From Paenibacillus sp. PCH8 (lineage in GTDB: Bacteria; Bacillota; Bacilli; Paenibacillales; Paenibacillaceae): a stretch of DNA of 64,000 nt. Shown here piece by piece: positions 28,967 through 38,869 of this stretch. The notes below the pieces were generated by a model. The model saw only the letters and a program-made list of their open reading frames with translations. It was not told the DNA's origin and made no database searches. The stretch lies in NCBI RefSeq assembly GCF_002968835.1, contig NZ_PKQK01000003.1, positions 124,001 through 188,000 on the forward strand, in the 5' to 3' direction. The first letter of the stretch is position 1, and every line of letters begins with the position of its first letter. A program made the translations under genes and the position numbers.

Positions 28967-30129
28967 ATGGAGTTAAGTAAAGGGGCTGCTGACCAAAGAC
29001 GAAAGCGAATCATTCTAGTCCTGTTCATCAGTTTTATGTTATTGCTGCTGATCTTTACATTGTTCAGTAACACGTTGCAATCGCTGACCTTACCGAAAGT
29101 AACGACGGAGCAGCCGAAAAAGGGCGGCATTCCGTTAGTTCTCGAAGGTATCGGAATCCTTCAGCCGATCGCTGAAGCAAAGTTATCCGGTTCAACCAAC
29201 TGGAAGACTCAGCAGATTCATGTGAAAGAAGGCGATCGCGTAAAGAAAGGACAGAAGCTTATCACCTATGACAGTAAACCGGCAAAACAAGATATTGAAG
29301 TTGAAGTAACGAATCTGGAAAAGCAGAAGATCGAGCAGCAGAATTTTCAGGACCAGTTTATCCTGGCGTCTTTCGAAGAAGATGAACTCAAGCGGCGCAG
29401 CGCACAACGTGATATTGAAAAAGGTAAACTTGATATCGCTGCACAGGAGCGCAAGATCAACGAAATAAGAGAACATGTGTCCAAAAATCAGATGCTGACC
29501 GCTCCGTTCGACGGTATTATAACGAAGCTGAACGCGGTAGAAGGACTGGCTTCCGCAGGCGAGCCGGATATCATCGTCTCGAAAAGCAGCCACGGGTACA
29601 GGTTCGAGGTTAGTGCAGATGCAAAGCGTCTGTCCAGCTTAGGGATATCCATTGGAGAACGAATCAAGGTAGAGGTAGATACAGACCAAGAGCAACAAGC
29701 CAGAAGCATGGATGGCATCATTGAAGAAATCAATAATGCGAAGCCACTTATAGAGGGATCATCTGAATCTGATGAAGGAGCGGGGTGGTAACCATGCCTC
29801 AAAAGATCCTTCGCATTAAGCTCCTTGATGCCAAACTGAAAGGAGGTGAGCAGGCTCGGATTAAAATCGAGAAAAGTTCTCTCGATCAAGGTCTGCTTGT
29901 TTCCAATGAAGCTATTCATCAGAACCGTGAAGGCACTTATGTTTTTGTAGTCGACGAGAGGCCGGGTGCACTCAGTAATGTATTTGTTGTCCGTAAAGTC
30001 GATATCCAGTCCAGCGAGAAGAATGACAAAGAAACGATGATCCAAACCGACAGCATCTATGCAGAGGATAAGATTATTTTGAACAGCAGCGAGCCTTTAC
30101 AGGAGGGCGACCGTATTCGTCTGGAATAG
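28967..30129 (+). pseudogene. HlyD-like membrane-fusion (periplasmic-adaptor-type) protein, split by a frameshift
   Basis: The first frame (ATG 28967, GGGAGGAG upstream) encodes a membrane anchor (IILVLFISFMLLLLIFTLFS), a biotinyl-lipoyl-like half (VKEGDRVKKGQKLITYD), a coiled-coil hairpin (VTNLEKQKIEQQNF...DELKRRSAQRDIEKGKLDIAAQERKINEIREHV), and the returning lipoyl and beta-barrel segment (APFDGIITKLNAVEGLASAG). It stops at 29791. A second frame (29785-30129) carries the membrane-proximal C-terminal domain (LLVSNEAIHQNREGTYVFVVDE, then LQEGDRIRLE). Together they make one protein of about 390 residues in the usual domain order, so a single-base loss near 29780-29791 is likelier than two genes. 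Overlapping GTG/ATG starts could still allow two coupled chains. An adaptor in a sugar-importer operon is unusual. Confidence 0.75.
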
Positions 30130-30169
30130 TGAGATGTAACAAAAAGAAAATACCAGGAGGAATTATACA

Positions 30170-31501
30170 ATGAAAAAGTGGCTTTTGCTCCTTTCTATGA
30201 TGGCTATCATCGTAGTTTTAACCGCATGCAGTTCAGGAGGAAGTGGTAAAACGGATAAAGTGACATCAAAAGATGGAAAAACAGTGCTTACCCTGTCTGT
30301 GACAGAGTCGAGTCCATTCTATCAAACGGTGGAAAAAAAATTCGAAGAGAAATACCCGGACATCGATCTGCAGATCAATGCATATAAAACGGGTGAACAA
30401 TGGGAACCAGGGGAATACGAGAAGTATCGGAATTCAATGAATACAGCCATGTTATCGGGAAAAAGCATGGATATCATTGAAGTCGATGACCTGCCACTCA
30501 AAGATTATGTGAACAAAGGTTTTCTTCTCGACATGAATGACTTGCTCAAGAAAGATCAGACATTGGATAATGACGATTTGCAAATGAATATTTTGGACGG
30601 TTTGAAGCTGAATGATGGAATGTATACGATACCTTTGGGGTACATGTTACGGTTATTCGTAGGAGACGGGGAGATACTGAGCAACGCTAATGTTAAGCTT
30701 GATGATAAGACCTGGAACTGGAAAGAGTTCGAAAAGGTTTCGAAGGAAGTGATCCAAAAGAAAAGCGATACCGATCAGCTTTATGCGTTAGCATCCTACC
30801 CGCCGGAACTTCTCTTTCAGGAGATGCTTGTTGAGAACTACGCTGCATTTGTCGATCCTTCAGCCAAAAAGGCAACATTCGATTCTCCCGAATTTGTGAA
30901 TCTGTTCGAGCAAGTTAAACAAATGTATGAGGAAAAGATTGTGACATCAGAAGAGGCAAAGCCGGGCAATCAAATGTTCAATTCCACGTCGATTACATCG
31001 CCAATTGATTTTATCGAAGGTCCCTATATGCTTTTTGATCAACCTGAGCTGTTGCAAACACCACAAGCGGGAGAATCTGGAGATCGCAAAGGCGCGCGAG
31101 TTTCTACTATGACGCAGTTCGCAATCCATGCCAAATCGCCCGTAACAGATGAAGCCTGGAAGTTCATCAACTTCTTATTGTCGGAAGAAGTGCAAATGCT
31201 GCAAGATCGAAAAGGATTCTCGATGCTAAAATCCGTGAATGAAAAGAAAATTGATGAGCTTCATGAAAAAGTTGAGAATGGCGACTACAAACTTCCGAAT
31301 GGGGAGATGGCAAAAGTATCGGATGAACAGTTCACCGTATTTAAACAAATTGTTCAATCCGCCGATCAATATGTAGATCTGGATGCTAAAGTGTTAAGGA
31401 TTGCCGGAGAAGAGTCCGTTGCATTCTTTGGCGGACAGAAAACTGCAGAGGAAGTGGCCAAGCTAATCCAAAACCGGGTCACAACTTATCTAAACGAATA
31501 G
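30170..31501 (+). CDS. sugar ABC transporter substrate-binding lipoprotein
   Basis: 443 residues. The lipoprotein signal MKKWLLLLSMMAIIVVLTAC ends in Cys20, followed by a Ser/Gly-rich linker. The body is a family-1 extracellular binding protein (DIIEVDDLPLKDYVNKGFLLDMNDLLKK; ARVSTMTQFAIHAKSPVTDEAWKFINFLLSEEVQ). The ribosome binding site is CAGGAGG. It is the last gene of the operon, after the adaptor, an unusual order because the binding protein normally comes first. Cargo unknown. Confidence 0.9.
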   Translation: MKKWLLLLSMMAIIVVLTACSSGGSGKTDKVTSKDGKTVLTLSVTESSPFYQTVEKKFEEKYPDIDLQINAYKTGEQWEPGEYEKYRNSMNTAMLSGKSMDIIEVDDLPLKDYVNKGFLLDMNDLLKKDQTLDNDDLQMNILDGLKLNDGMYTIPLGYMLRLFVGDGEILSNANVKLDDKTWNWKEFEKVSKEVIQKKSDTDQLYALASYPPELLFQEMLVENYAAFVDPSAKKATFDSPEFVNLFEQVKQMYEEKIVTSEEAKPGNQMFNSTSITSPIDFIEGPYMLFDQPELLQTPQAGESGDRKGARVSTMTQFAIHAKSPVTDEAWKFINFLLSEEVQMLQDRKGFSMLKSVNEKKIDELHEKVENGDYKLPNGEMAKVSDEQFTVFKQIVQSADQYVDLDAKVLRIAGEESVAFFGGQKTAEEVAKLIQNRVTTYLNE

Positions 31502-31538
31502 GTGAATGGCGGGAAAGTGTCTTTTAGACTTTAACATA

Positions 31539-31643
31539 ATGGGCATGGATAGGGATCGAGTAACGGGTTTGGTAATTGATCTATACTTCAAATTTAAAGA
31601 TCAGTTAGAAAGTGAATATGGGGAAGACTGGCGAGAAATTTAA
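31539..31643 (+). other. short open frame, gene remnant
   Basis: A 34-residue frame: MGMDRDRVTGLVIDLYFKFKDQLESEYG then DWREI. It has protein-like composition but no recognised family and no good ribosome binding site. The following 300 bases hold other small pieces in different frames (for example VTILTPEGLEIPGQLEDDPLIFV near 31738-31806 and GNELHNLGGGTMTAEKLEDHFAAVI ending near 31916), which look like debris of one or two decayed genes. Confidence 0.3.
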
Positions 31644-31934
31644 ATCACGGAGGTACCCATGAAAATGATTTATTGCAGCATCCAGTCATTAGAGGTTTGG
31701 AAACAAGCCCAAGAAACAGTGTACTGTATAATCACCGGTCACAATACTGACTCCTGAAGGACTGGAAATCCCAGGCCAACTTGAGGATGATCCCTTGATT
31801 TTCGTCTGAAAGTTAGGAATATCTAATTTCTTGCAAAAAGGAAATGAACTTCATAACCTTGGTGGGGGGACAATGACTGCGGAGAAGCTTGAGGATCATT
31901 TTGCAGCAGTGATCTAGTAAGAATATGTAATCGA

Positions 31935-31973
31935 AAAAACGGGCTGGTCACTTATGTGACTTGCTCTTTTTGG
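31935..31973 (+). terminator. terminator-like hairpin
   Basis: GGTCAC and GTGACT (one G-U pair) form a stem over TTAT, with partial extension and a following CTTTTT. It lies upstream of the MerR promoter and would isolate that operon. Confidence 0.5.
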
Positions 31974-32017
31974 TGTTTTAGTACCTATGTAAGGGGTCAT
32001 CATAGAATAAATAATAC

Positions 32018-32048
32018 TTGACCTTAGGTCTGACCTAAGGTTTATGCT
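32018..32048 (+). promoter_or_regulatory. MerR-type promoter and operator with 19-bp spacer
   Basis: The -35 TTGACC (32018-32023) and -10 TATGCT (32043-32048) are separated by 19 bp. The spacer is filled by a perfect dyad, ACCTTAGGTC-T-GACCTAAGGT (32021-32041). An over-long spacer with a central palindrome is the diagnostic layout of MerR-activated promoters, where the regulator twists DNA to realign the hexamers. The next gene encodes a MerR protein, so autoregulation is expected. Confidence 0.85.
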
Positions 32049-32082
32049 ATTAACAGATAGGACAACAAAGGTGGAGATAACC

Positions 32083-32886
32083 ATGAGTGCCATGAAGGAT
32101 GAAATTACAATTAGCGAGCTGGCCAATCTGATGCAAGTGTCCGTACATCAGATTCGTTATTTTGAAGAAAAAGGGGTACTACAGCCGGCATATACAGGTG
32201 ATAATCAATACCGAATGTACGGGATCGACGAAGTGTATCGACTTGCTCATATTCTATTGCTGCGTAAGATGGGTCTGTCTGTGCAAGTGATCAAAGAGTG
32301 CCTGTCCCATCTGACTGCGGAGCAGATTACTCCGCTTTTTCGTCAGGCCCTGACAGATACAGAGGCGGAGATCCGAAAGCTGCAGGAGACCAAACGTTTT
32401 ATTGAAAAGCTGCTTGAGGAAAAAGAGTACATTTCCCAAACAGAGGAAGGTGCATATGCGCTCGTTCAGCGTGACGAGGTTCCACTGTCCTTGTGGTTTG
32501 AGTTGCAGGCACCTGCCAGCCTGAGCGCCCAAGAGCTTGTGCAGAACAGCAACAACAGTAGCAACGTTCCTAATCTGTTTGAAGCAGATATTCATTATGT
32601 GTACAGCGATTCTGGCATCGTAGGCATGTACACTCGGGAAGAAGAAGTGCTGAGTGATTTAATGCTGCCAGCAGGTTCATATGTATCCCGTACCCTATGG
32701 GTACAAAATGAAGAACAACTCACTGCTAATATTCAGGATTTCTATGCTTACGCTGAAGAGATGGGATACATCTGTTCAGGACCGCTGATCATGGTGGAAA
32801 AATCCTATTTATCCCTTTTCACACCTGAACAGCTATATTATGAACTACTCTCGCATGTCTCGAATCCTGAGGTGGTGAACTTATGA
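32083..32886 (+). CDS. MerR-family regulator with C-terminal effector-binding domain
   Basis: 267 residues from ATG 32083 (AAGGTGGAG upstream); an upstream TTG/ATG extension lies inside the promoter. The N-terminal MerR winged helix reads TISELANLMQVSVHQIRYFEEKGVLQPAYTGDNQYRMYGIDEVYRLAHILLLRKMGLS. A dimerising helix (LTDTEAEIRKLQETKRFIEKLL) follows, then a 130-residue GyrI-like ligand domain, as in multidrug-responsive BmrR/TipA relatives. No metal-binding cysteines are evident. It heads an operon with a GNAT enzyme (ATGA overlap) and an alpha/beta hydrolase, so a small-molecule or drug signal is likely. Confidence 0.9.
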   Translation: MSAMKDEITISELANLMQVSVHQIRYFEEKGVLQPAYTGDNQYRMYGIDEVYRLAHILLLRKMGLSVQVIKECLSHLTAEQITPLFRQALTDTEAEIRKLQETKRFIEKLLEEKEYISQTEEGAYALVQRDEVPLSLWFELQAPASLSAQELVQNSNNSSNVPNLFEADIHYVYSDSGIVGMYTREEEVLSDLMLPAGSYVSRTLWVQNEEQLTANIQDFYAYAEEMGYICSGPLIMVEKSYLSLFTPEQLYYELLSHVSNPEVVNL

Positions 32887-33581
32887 GCAATCTTGTTCAG
32901 ACGAATCTCATCAATACAAATCTCATTCAAACCCAAGTCGTCCGGATCGAACCCATAACACCTGCGAAATACAGGGATGCTGCAAAACTGATGGCGTATG
33001 GTTTCGGGCACAAATTCCAAAAGTCTTCTTCATTGTCTATATCCGAGCTGGCTTCCGTCTTCGAGCAGTTGTTGCTTTATGAACCCAAGCAGACAGGCAG
33101 TCTGCGCGTTGCAGCGTTGGAGAATGATGTACTCCTAGGAACGATGGCTCTAAAATGGAAGGCCAGTGAGGTTATTAAGAAGGCTGATGCTACCCCGTCA
33201 AAATGGTGGAGAATGCGCAGGCACATCGGATATTGGAAACTGCTTCGAATCATGGCGGGAATACAGCTGCTAAAACATGAGCCTGATGCGGGGGAATGTT
33301 ATATCGAAGATATCGTTGTACACCCGCATCATCAAGGCAGAGGCGTTGGCAGACAACTTATGGCCTGGGCACAACAATACAAGCTTCAAACTGCACAGCT
33401 GTCTTATCTAAGTCTGCATGTCGCGAGTCATAATCAGAAAGCGATGCAGCTGTACGAACGGTATCATTTTCTCAAACAAAACAGTACAAACAGCATTCTA
33501 ACAGGATTGCTACTCGGTGAACATCAATGGAACTACATGACCCGCAAAGGAGACAACTACGTTGAAACAGCACAAGCTTAA
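32883..33581 (+). CDS. GNAT-family N-acetyltransferase
   Basis: 232 residues; the start overlaps the MerR stop (ATGA), so translation is coupled. The acetyl-CoA-binding motif A reads YIEDIVVHPHHQGRGVGRQLMAWAQQYKLQ (the R/QxxGxG/A element is QGRGVG), followed by LSLHVASHNQKAMQLYERYHF. The substrate is unknown. In this MerR-controlled operon, detoxification by acetylation of a drug-like amine is a reasonable guess, not shown by sequence. Confidence 0.9.
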   Translation: MSNLVQTNLINTNLIQTQVVRIEPITPAKYRDAAKLMAYGFGHKFQKSSSLSISELASVFEQLLLYEPKQTGSLRVAALENDVLLGTMALKWKASEVIKKADATPSKWWRMRRHIGYWKLLRIMAGIQLLKHEPDAGECYIEDIVVHPHHQGRGVGRQLMAWAQQYKLQTAQLSYLSLHVASHNQKAMQLYERYHFLKQNSTNSILTGLLLGEHQWNYMTRKGDNYVETAQA

Positions 33582-34599
33582 ACGCAAAAAAATATGGATC
33601 TCCTTACTCATTTTCATTTTATTATTCACTGGTACAGGGCTATATATCGTTGCACAACAGGACTATAACATGGTGGAACACCCCGTAGAAATTCATACTG
33701 CCCAGGGGACATTGACAGGCATCCTTACACTCCCCAAAAAGGATACCGAGAAAGCGAAGCTTGGCTTGGTGCTCTTTATCCACGGAGACGGTCCCATCGA
33801 CGCAACGCATAGTGAAGGCTACAAACCGCTATGGGAGCGCCTTGCCTCCATCGGTTATGCATCCTTATCCCTGGACAAACGCGGTATAGGAGGTTCGGAG
33901 GGGAACTGGCTGGATCAAAGCATCGATGATCGCGTAGTTGAGGCACAGCAAGCCGTCGCCTGGGCCAAACAACAGCCGATGATTGACGGTTCCCGGATTG
34001 GCGTATGGGGAGCAAGTCAGGCGGGCTGGGTCATCCCCAAACTTGCTGGCAAGGAAAATCTCGCATTCAGCATCCTTGTATCACCAGCTATTAATTGGCT
34101 GAACCAAGGCGAATACAATACGCGGAGTCAGATGGCAAAGGATGGCCACTCGTCACAGGAGATTGAAGCACAGGTAACGTACGAGAATCAGACCAAAGAT
34201 ATTTTAAAGAGTGATGGCACTTATGAGGAATATACCCAGCATACACGGAAAGGCGAAGAACCGATGTCCCGGGAACGCTGGAACTTTGTCAGCAAAAATT
34301 ATAATGCGGATGCTACCGAAAGTCTGCGCAATTTCAAAAGTCCGGTTCTGCTGCTGCTTGGACAAGATGATGTTAATGTGGATATTAAAGATACAGAACG
34401 TACCTACCGTCAGGAGGTCAATCCGTCTTACTTGCTCCATGTAAAAACATTCCAACATACGGAACATTCCATGTTGCCCACATCTATTGCAGGGTCGGAA
34501 TGGAAGATGGGACTTCGTTTCCTATTTGCTCCAAGAAGCATAACAACGCAAGGTTATATGGATGAGATCGGGAAATTCTTGACAAAACGGGCGTTGTAA
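33562..34599 (+). CDS. membrane-anchored alpha/beta hydrolase
   Basis: 345 residues from TTG 33562, overlapping the GNAT gene by 20 bases; AAAGGAG at 33547-33553 supports this start. An N-terminal anchor (IWISLLIFILLFTGTGLYIVA) is followed by an alpha/beta hydrolase. Seen: LFIHGDGPIDATHS (oxyanion region), nucleophile in GVWGASQAGW (GxSxxG), acid in LLLGQDDVNVD, and His in HTEHSMLP. The closest general type is acyl-CoA thioester or dienelactone-hydrolase-like. It probably faces outside the membrane. Last gene of the MerR operon. Confidence 0.88.
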   Translation: MKQHKLKRKKIWISLLIFILLFTGTGLYIVAQQDYNMVEHPVEIHTAQGTLTGILTLPKKDTEKAKLGLVLFIHGDGPIDATHSEGYKPLWERLASIGYASLSLDKRGIGGSEGNWLDQSIDDRVVEAQQAVAWAKQQPMIDGSRIGVWGASQAGWVIPKLAGKENLAFSILVSPAINWLNQGEYNTRSQMAKDGHSSQEIEAQVTYENQTKDILKSDGTYEEYTQHTRKGEEPMSRERWNFVSKNYNADATESLRNFKSPVLLLLGQDDVNVDIKDTERTYRQEVNPSYLLHVKTFQHTEHSMLPTSIAGSEWKMGLRFLFAPRSITTQGYMDEIGKFLTKRAL

Positions 34600-34652
34600 T
34601 AAGTAGTTTCACGTTGAAGTTATCAGGTCTTATTCTATTGAAAGTAGGTATG

Positions 34653-34686
34653 AAACCGTCAATCAAAATGATCGACGGTTTTTTAT
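34653..34686 (+). terminator. rho-independent terminator
   Basis: AAACCGTC pairs with GACGGTTT, with partial extension (GATC/ATC), followed by TTTTT. It closes the MerR, GNAT and hydrolase operon. Confidence 0.85.
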
Positions 34687-34689
34687 ATG

Positions 34690-35287
34690 AATTTGTACTT
34701 TTTTCCATGAAAGTGGGTCGCAAGGGGATATTATTACTATAAAGACCATGGGGATGTAGTCGAGATCAAGGATTAGCTATTAAATCCGCTCACGAATTCG
34801 GCGCGCATCGCTGTAATTACGCTTTGAAGCGCGACTCTTTAGAGCAGATAGAGCTAACCAAAAATGAGATGAGGCACAAAGGCGAATTGAAGCCTATATC
34901 TATTTTTACAACCAATTTTGATTATCATGAATATCTATAGTTTTACTACTAACAACATTTTGACAGGTTTTAATATGTTCACGCATAAATTAGAATGTTT
35001 TTGAAAGGGTTGGAACAACTAATGTACACGTGAACAGTCTGATTTCATTAGGCTTTGTTATGGCGATGTTTGTAGGCCCTGCACTGTGGGTACTCACTAT
35101 TGTCTTAATCGTGTTGACTGTAGCATATCTGTTAAGTGCTGTACCTCTTGTAAGCAAATATGCTCCAAACACAATTTTAGAGTAAAATAATAAAATGATC
35201 TTAATCTAACACGGTTAGCGTATATCCTCCCTTTTGAGAAGAGGGGGGATTTTACTGAATTCGAAGAGAAAATCTGGGGGTGAAAAA
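34690..35287 (+). other. about 600 bp with gene debris, no intact gene
   Basis: Two protein-like pieces can be read on the plus strand. One near 34760-34940 (KSAHEFGAHRCNYALKRDSL then EQIELTKNEMRHKGELKP, ending ...YHEYL) is open without a start. The other at about 35011-35185 is a hydrophobic fragment (LISLGFVMAMFVGPALWVL, then VAYLLSAVPLVSKYAPNTILE) that looks like the C-terminal two helices of a membrane protein. I recognise neither. The GNAT promoter is probably in the last 100 bp. Confidence 0.35.
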
Positions 35288-35851
35288 ATGCTGGAATTAG
35301 AGTTTACGACTATAGAGGTATGGGATGAAGCATTGTGGGCGCGGATGGAGCGGATCTATCATGAAGCTTTTCCAAGCGGTGCCAAGACAAAAGCGATTCT
35401 TCGCAGTATGCTGGATCGGGGCATTGGTTATTTACACACGGGCGTGCATCATGGAGAAGTGGTTGCGATGGCTGTTACTGGACTGGTGGGTAAGGGTGCA
35501 GACCGCATCCTGATTATTGATTACCTTGCGATTGAACAGCAGCTGCGCGGGTTGGGTATAGGAACATGGATGCTAAAGCAACTCAGAGATTGGGCGTTGA
35601 GGGAACACGGGATCAAAGGGATTATCATCGAGGCGGAGTCCGGGACAACAGAGGCTCATCAGAAACGCATTCAGTTTTGGCAACACAACGGGTTTGTCCT
35701 AACCACCTATGTTCATCAATATAGAATGGTACCTGAACCGTATCAGGCAATGATGTTACCAATGGATGGAAGCACTCCGGTGTCTGATGAGGGTGAGGAA
35801 CTATTTCATTATATCAATGCTTTTCATAAGGTTGCTTACCGGAAGAGTTAG
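35288..35851 (+). CDS. GNAT-family N-acetyltransferase
   Basis: 187 residues from ATG 35288, where GGGGGTG is correctly spaced; the frame extends further upstream but without a site. Motif A is present as LIIDYLAIEQQLRGLGIGTWMLKQLRDWA (Q/RxxGxG is RGLGIG), followed by IEAESGTTEAHQKRIQFWQHNGF. It stands alone between decayed sequence and the fbp gene. Substrate unknown. Confidence 0.88.
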   Translation: MLELEFTTIEVWDEALWARMERIYHEAFPSGAKTKAILRSMLDRGIGYLHTGVHHGEVVAMAVTGLVGKGADRILIIDYLAIEQQLRGLGIGTWMLKQLRDWALREHGIKGIIIEAESGTTEAHQKRIQFWQHNGFVLTTYVHQYRMVPEPYQAMMLPMDGSTPVSDEGEELFHYINAFHKVAYRKS

Positions 35852-35997
35852 ACCACAATCAAGGTAGCTCATGGAAACCGTAACCAGAATCAATGAATTT
35901 GTTCATATATGATGAACTGGAGTATGATGAGGGAGAGCAATGCTGATAATCAACACATGTATAAATGGCATTACTTCTTTGAAGGGGGACATCTGTT

Positions 35998-37929
35998 TTG
36001 GATGAGCAGTTTCTAGATTTATTGGGCCACAAATATGATACAGAAGAAAAAATTATCACAGAGATCATCAACCTTGAAGCGATCTCCAATCTCCCAAAGG
36101 GAACCGAGCATTTTGTCAGTGATTTGCATGGAGAGTTCCAAGCTTTTCAGCATGTACTGCGAAACGGTTCGGGTACCGTCAAAGAAAAAATTAAAGAATT
36201 ATTCCGGGAGGTATGGACGGATCAAGAAATCAATGAATTTGCGGCGTTGGTTTATTATCCCGAAGAAAAAATACAACTGGTTATAGGAGAACTGAGCAAT
36301 AGACAGGCTTTGAACCAGTGGTATAGACTAACGATTGAACACATGCTCAAGCTTATTTCTTATGCCTCTTCCAAGTATACGCGCTCGAAATTACGTAAAG
36401 CTCTGCCGGAGCAGTATGTATATATTGTGGAGGAGCTTCTATACAAGACGGATTCGAACAACAATAAGGATCCTTATTACGAGGAAATCTATCGGCAAAT
36501 TATATCCTTGGGCCAAGCGGACAAGCTCATTATTGGCCTTGCTTACACGACCCAGCGCCTGGTGGTTGACCATCTTCATGTGGTTGGAGATATCTATGAC
36601 CGGGGGCCGGACCCCGATAAAATTATGGATACGCTAATCAACTACCATTCTGTAGACATTCAGTGGGGGAACCATGATGTCCTCTGGATCGGTGCCTACG
36701 CGGGTTCTCTGGTCTGCCTTGCGAATATTATCCGGATCTGCGCCAGATACGACAATCTGGACATCATAGAAGATGTATACGGAATCAATCTGCGCCCACT
36801 GCTAAACTTGGCGGAAAAATACTATGAAGACAATCTGCCCTTCAGACCTAAGTTACAGGCTGGCAATAATGTATCGGAGCAGGAAATTCTGCAGATCACC
36901 AAGATTCACCAAGCCATTGCCATGATCCAATTTAAACTTGAAAGCCCGATTATCAAAAGACGCCCATACTTTAATATGTCTGAAAGACTTTTGCTGGAGC
37001 AGATTGATTACGACAAAAATGAAATCAACATCTGCGGAAAAACGTACCTGCTGGAAAACACCTGTTTTACAACCGTAAATCCGCAGAAGCCTGAACAATT
37101 GCTGGAGGAAGAACGCCAGGTGATGGAAAAGCTGCTGTTCTCCGTTCAGCATTCCGAAAAGCTGGCGAGACATGTGAATTTTCTCATGAAAAAGGGTAGC
37201 CTTTATTTAAAATACAATGGGAATTTGTTAATCCACGGCTGTATTCCTTTGGATGAAGAAGGAAATATGGAAGAAATGCAGATTGAAGACAAGACATATG
37301 CGGGCCGTCAATTGCTTGATGTTTTTGAAGATTATTTACGTTACGCCTTTGCACATCCCGAAGAGACAGAAGATCTGGCGACGGATATGGTATGGTACAT
37401 CTGGACAGGGGAATGTTCCTCGCTCTTTGGTAAGAGAGAAATGACCACTTTTGAACGTTATTTTATCCAAGATAAAGAAGCACATAAGGAGAAAAAAAAT
37501 CCTTACTACCATTTACGTGAAAATGAAGAGGTCTGCCGAAAAATCTTGCAGGAGTTTGATTTGAATCCGGATCATGGACATGTCATTAACGGCCACACGC
37601 CAGTCAAAGAAATTAGCGGAGAGAGCCCTGTTAAAGCAAACGGCAAAATGATCGTGATTGACGGCGGTTTTTCCAAAGCCTATCAATCCACAACGGGCAT
37701 TGCCGGATATACCTTGCTGTACAATTCCTTTGGCATGCAACTCGTCGCCCATAAGAAATTTAATTCAAAAGAAGATGTGTTATGTAACGGAACGGACGTG
37801 TTATCTGTAAAAAGATTGGTGGACAAAGAACTGGAGCGGAAACTGGTGAGGGAAACCAATGTCGGGGAAAAGCTGCTGCAGAAAATCTCAAATTTGAAGG
37901 ATCTACTAGAATATCGCTACATGAAATGA
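35998..37929 (+). CDS. fbp: fructose-1,6-bisphosphatase, class III
   Basis: 643 residues, the usual length for the Firmicutes-specific class III enzyme of gluconeogenesis, which hydrolyses fructose 1,6-bisphosphate to fructose 6-phosphate in the cytoplasm. The metallophosphatase motifs are clear: [38 protein letters not shown], and INGHTPVKE near the C-terminus. It starts at TTG 35998 with GAAGGGGG upstream. It is a single-gene unit with a long inverted repeat after the stop. No frameshift is seen. Confidence 0.95.
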   Translation: MDEQFLDLLGHKYDTEEKIITEIINLEAISNLPKGTEHFVSDLHGEFQAFQHVLRNGSGTVKEKIKELFREVWTDQEINEFAALVYYPEEKIQLVIGELSNRQALNQWYRLTIEHMLKLISYASSKYTRSKLRKALPEQYVYIVEELLYKTDSNNNKDPYYEEIYRQIISLGQADKLIIGLAYTTQRLVVDHLHVVGDIYDRGPDPDKIMDTLINYHSVDIQWGNHDVLWIGAYAGSLVCLANIIRICARYDNLDIIEDVYGINLRPLLNLAEKYYEDNLPFRPKLQAGNNVSEQEILQITKIHQAIAMIQFKLESPIIKRRPYFNMSERLLLEQIDYDKNEINICGKTYLLENTCFTTVNPQKPEQLLEEERQVMEKLLFSVQHSEKLARHVNFLMKKGSLYLKYNGNLLIHGCIPLDEEGNMEEMQIEDKTYAGRQLLDVFEDYLRYAFAHPEETEDLATDMVWYIWTGECSSLFGKREMTTFERYFIQDKEAHKEKKNPYYHLRENEEVCRKILQEFDLNPDHGHVINGHTPVKEISGESPVKANGKMIVIDGGFSKAYQSTTGIAGYTLLYNSFGMQLVAHKKFNSKEDVLCNGTDVLSVKRLVDKELERKLVRETNVGEKLLQKISNLKDLLEYRYMK

Positions 37930-37986
37930 GAGTTCAGCCACTGAAAGAATGGATGAAATCAGGATACGATTTTTCAGAACTTAAAT

Positions 37987-38040
37987 AAAAACCCTTTTAA
38001 AGCAGTGCCATCAAACGTAGGCATTGATTTAAAAGGGTTA
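37987..38040. terminator. long imperfect inverted repeat, probable bidirectional terminator
   Basis: AACCCTTTTAAA...GCC pairs with GGC...TTTAAAAGGGTT (20 positions, two mismatches) around a ten-base loop. It lies between fbp and the converging GH1 remnant. The T-run after the stem is weak on the plus strand. Confidence 0.6.
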
Positions 38041-38069
38041 AAATTTCTTCTATCTAACCTGAACGGTAA

Positions 38070-38799
<730 letters not shown>

Positions 38800-38869
38800 A
38801 ATAAACTTCCTTTCCATAATAGAGCATTGACTATAAGCAATGCTCTATTTAATTTGATCGTAGTTATTT

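Noticed and set aside
34690..34940. TnpB- or IS-like reading of the debris near 34760-34940
   Set aside because: The Lys/Arg-rich peptide has no recognisable transposase motif, so a mobile-element call is not supported.
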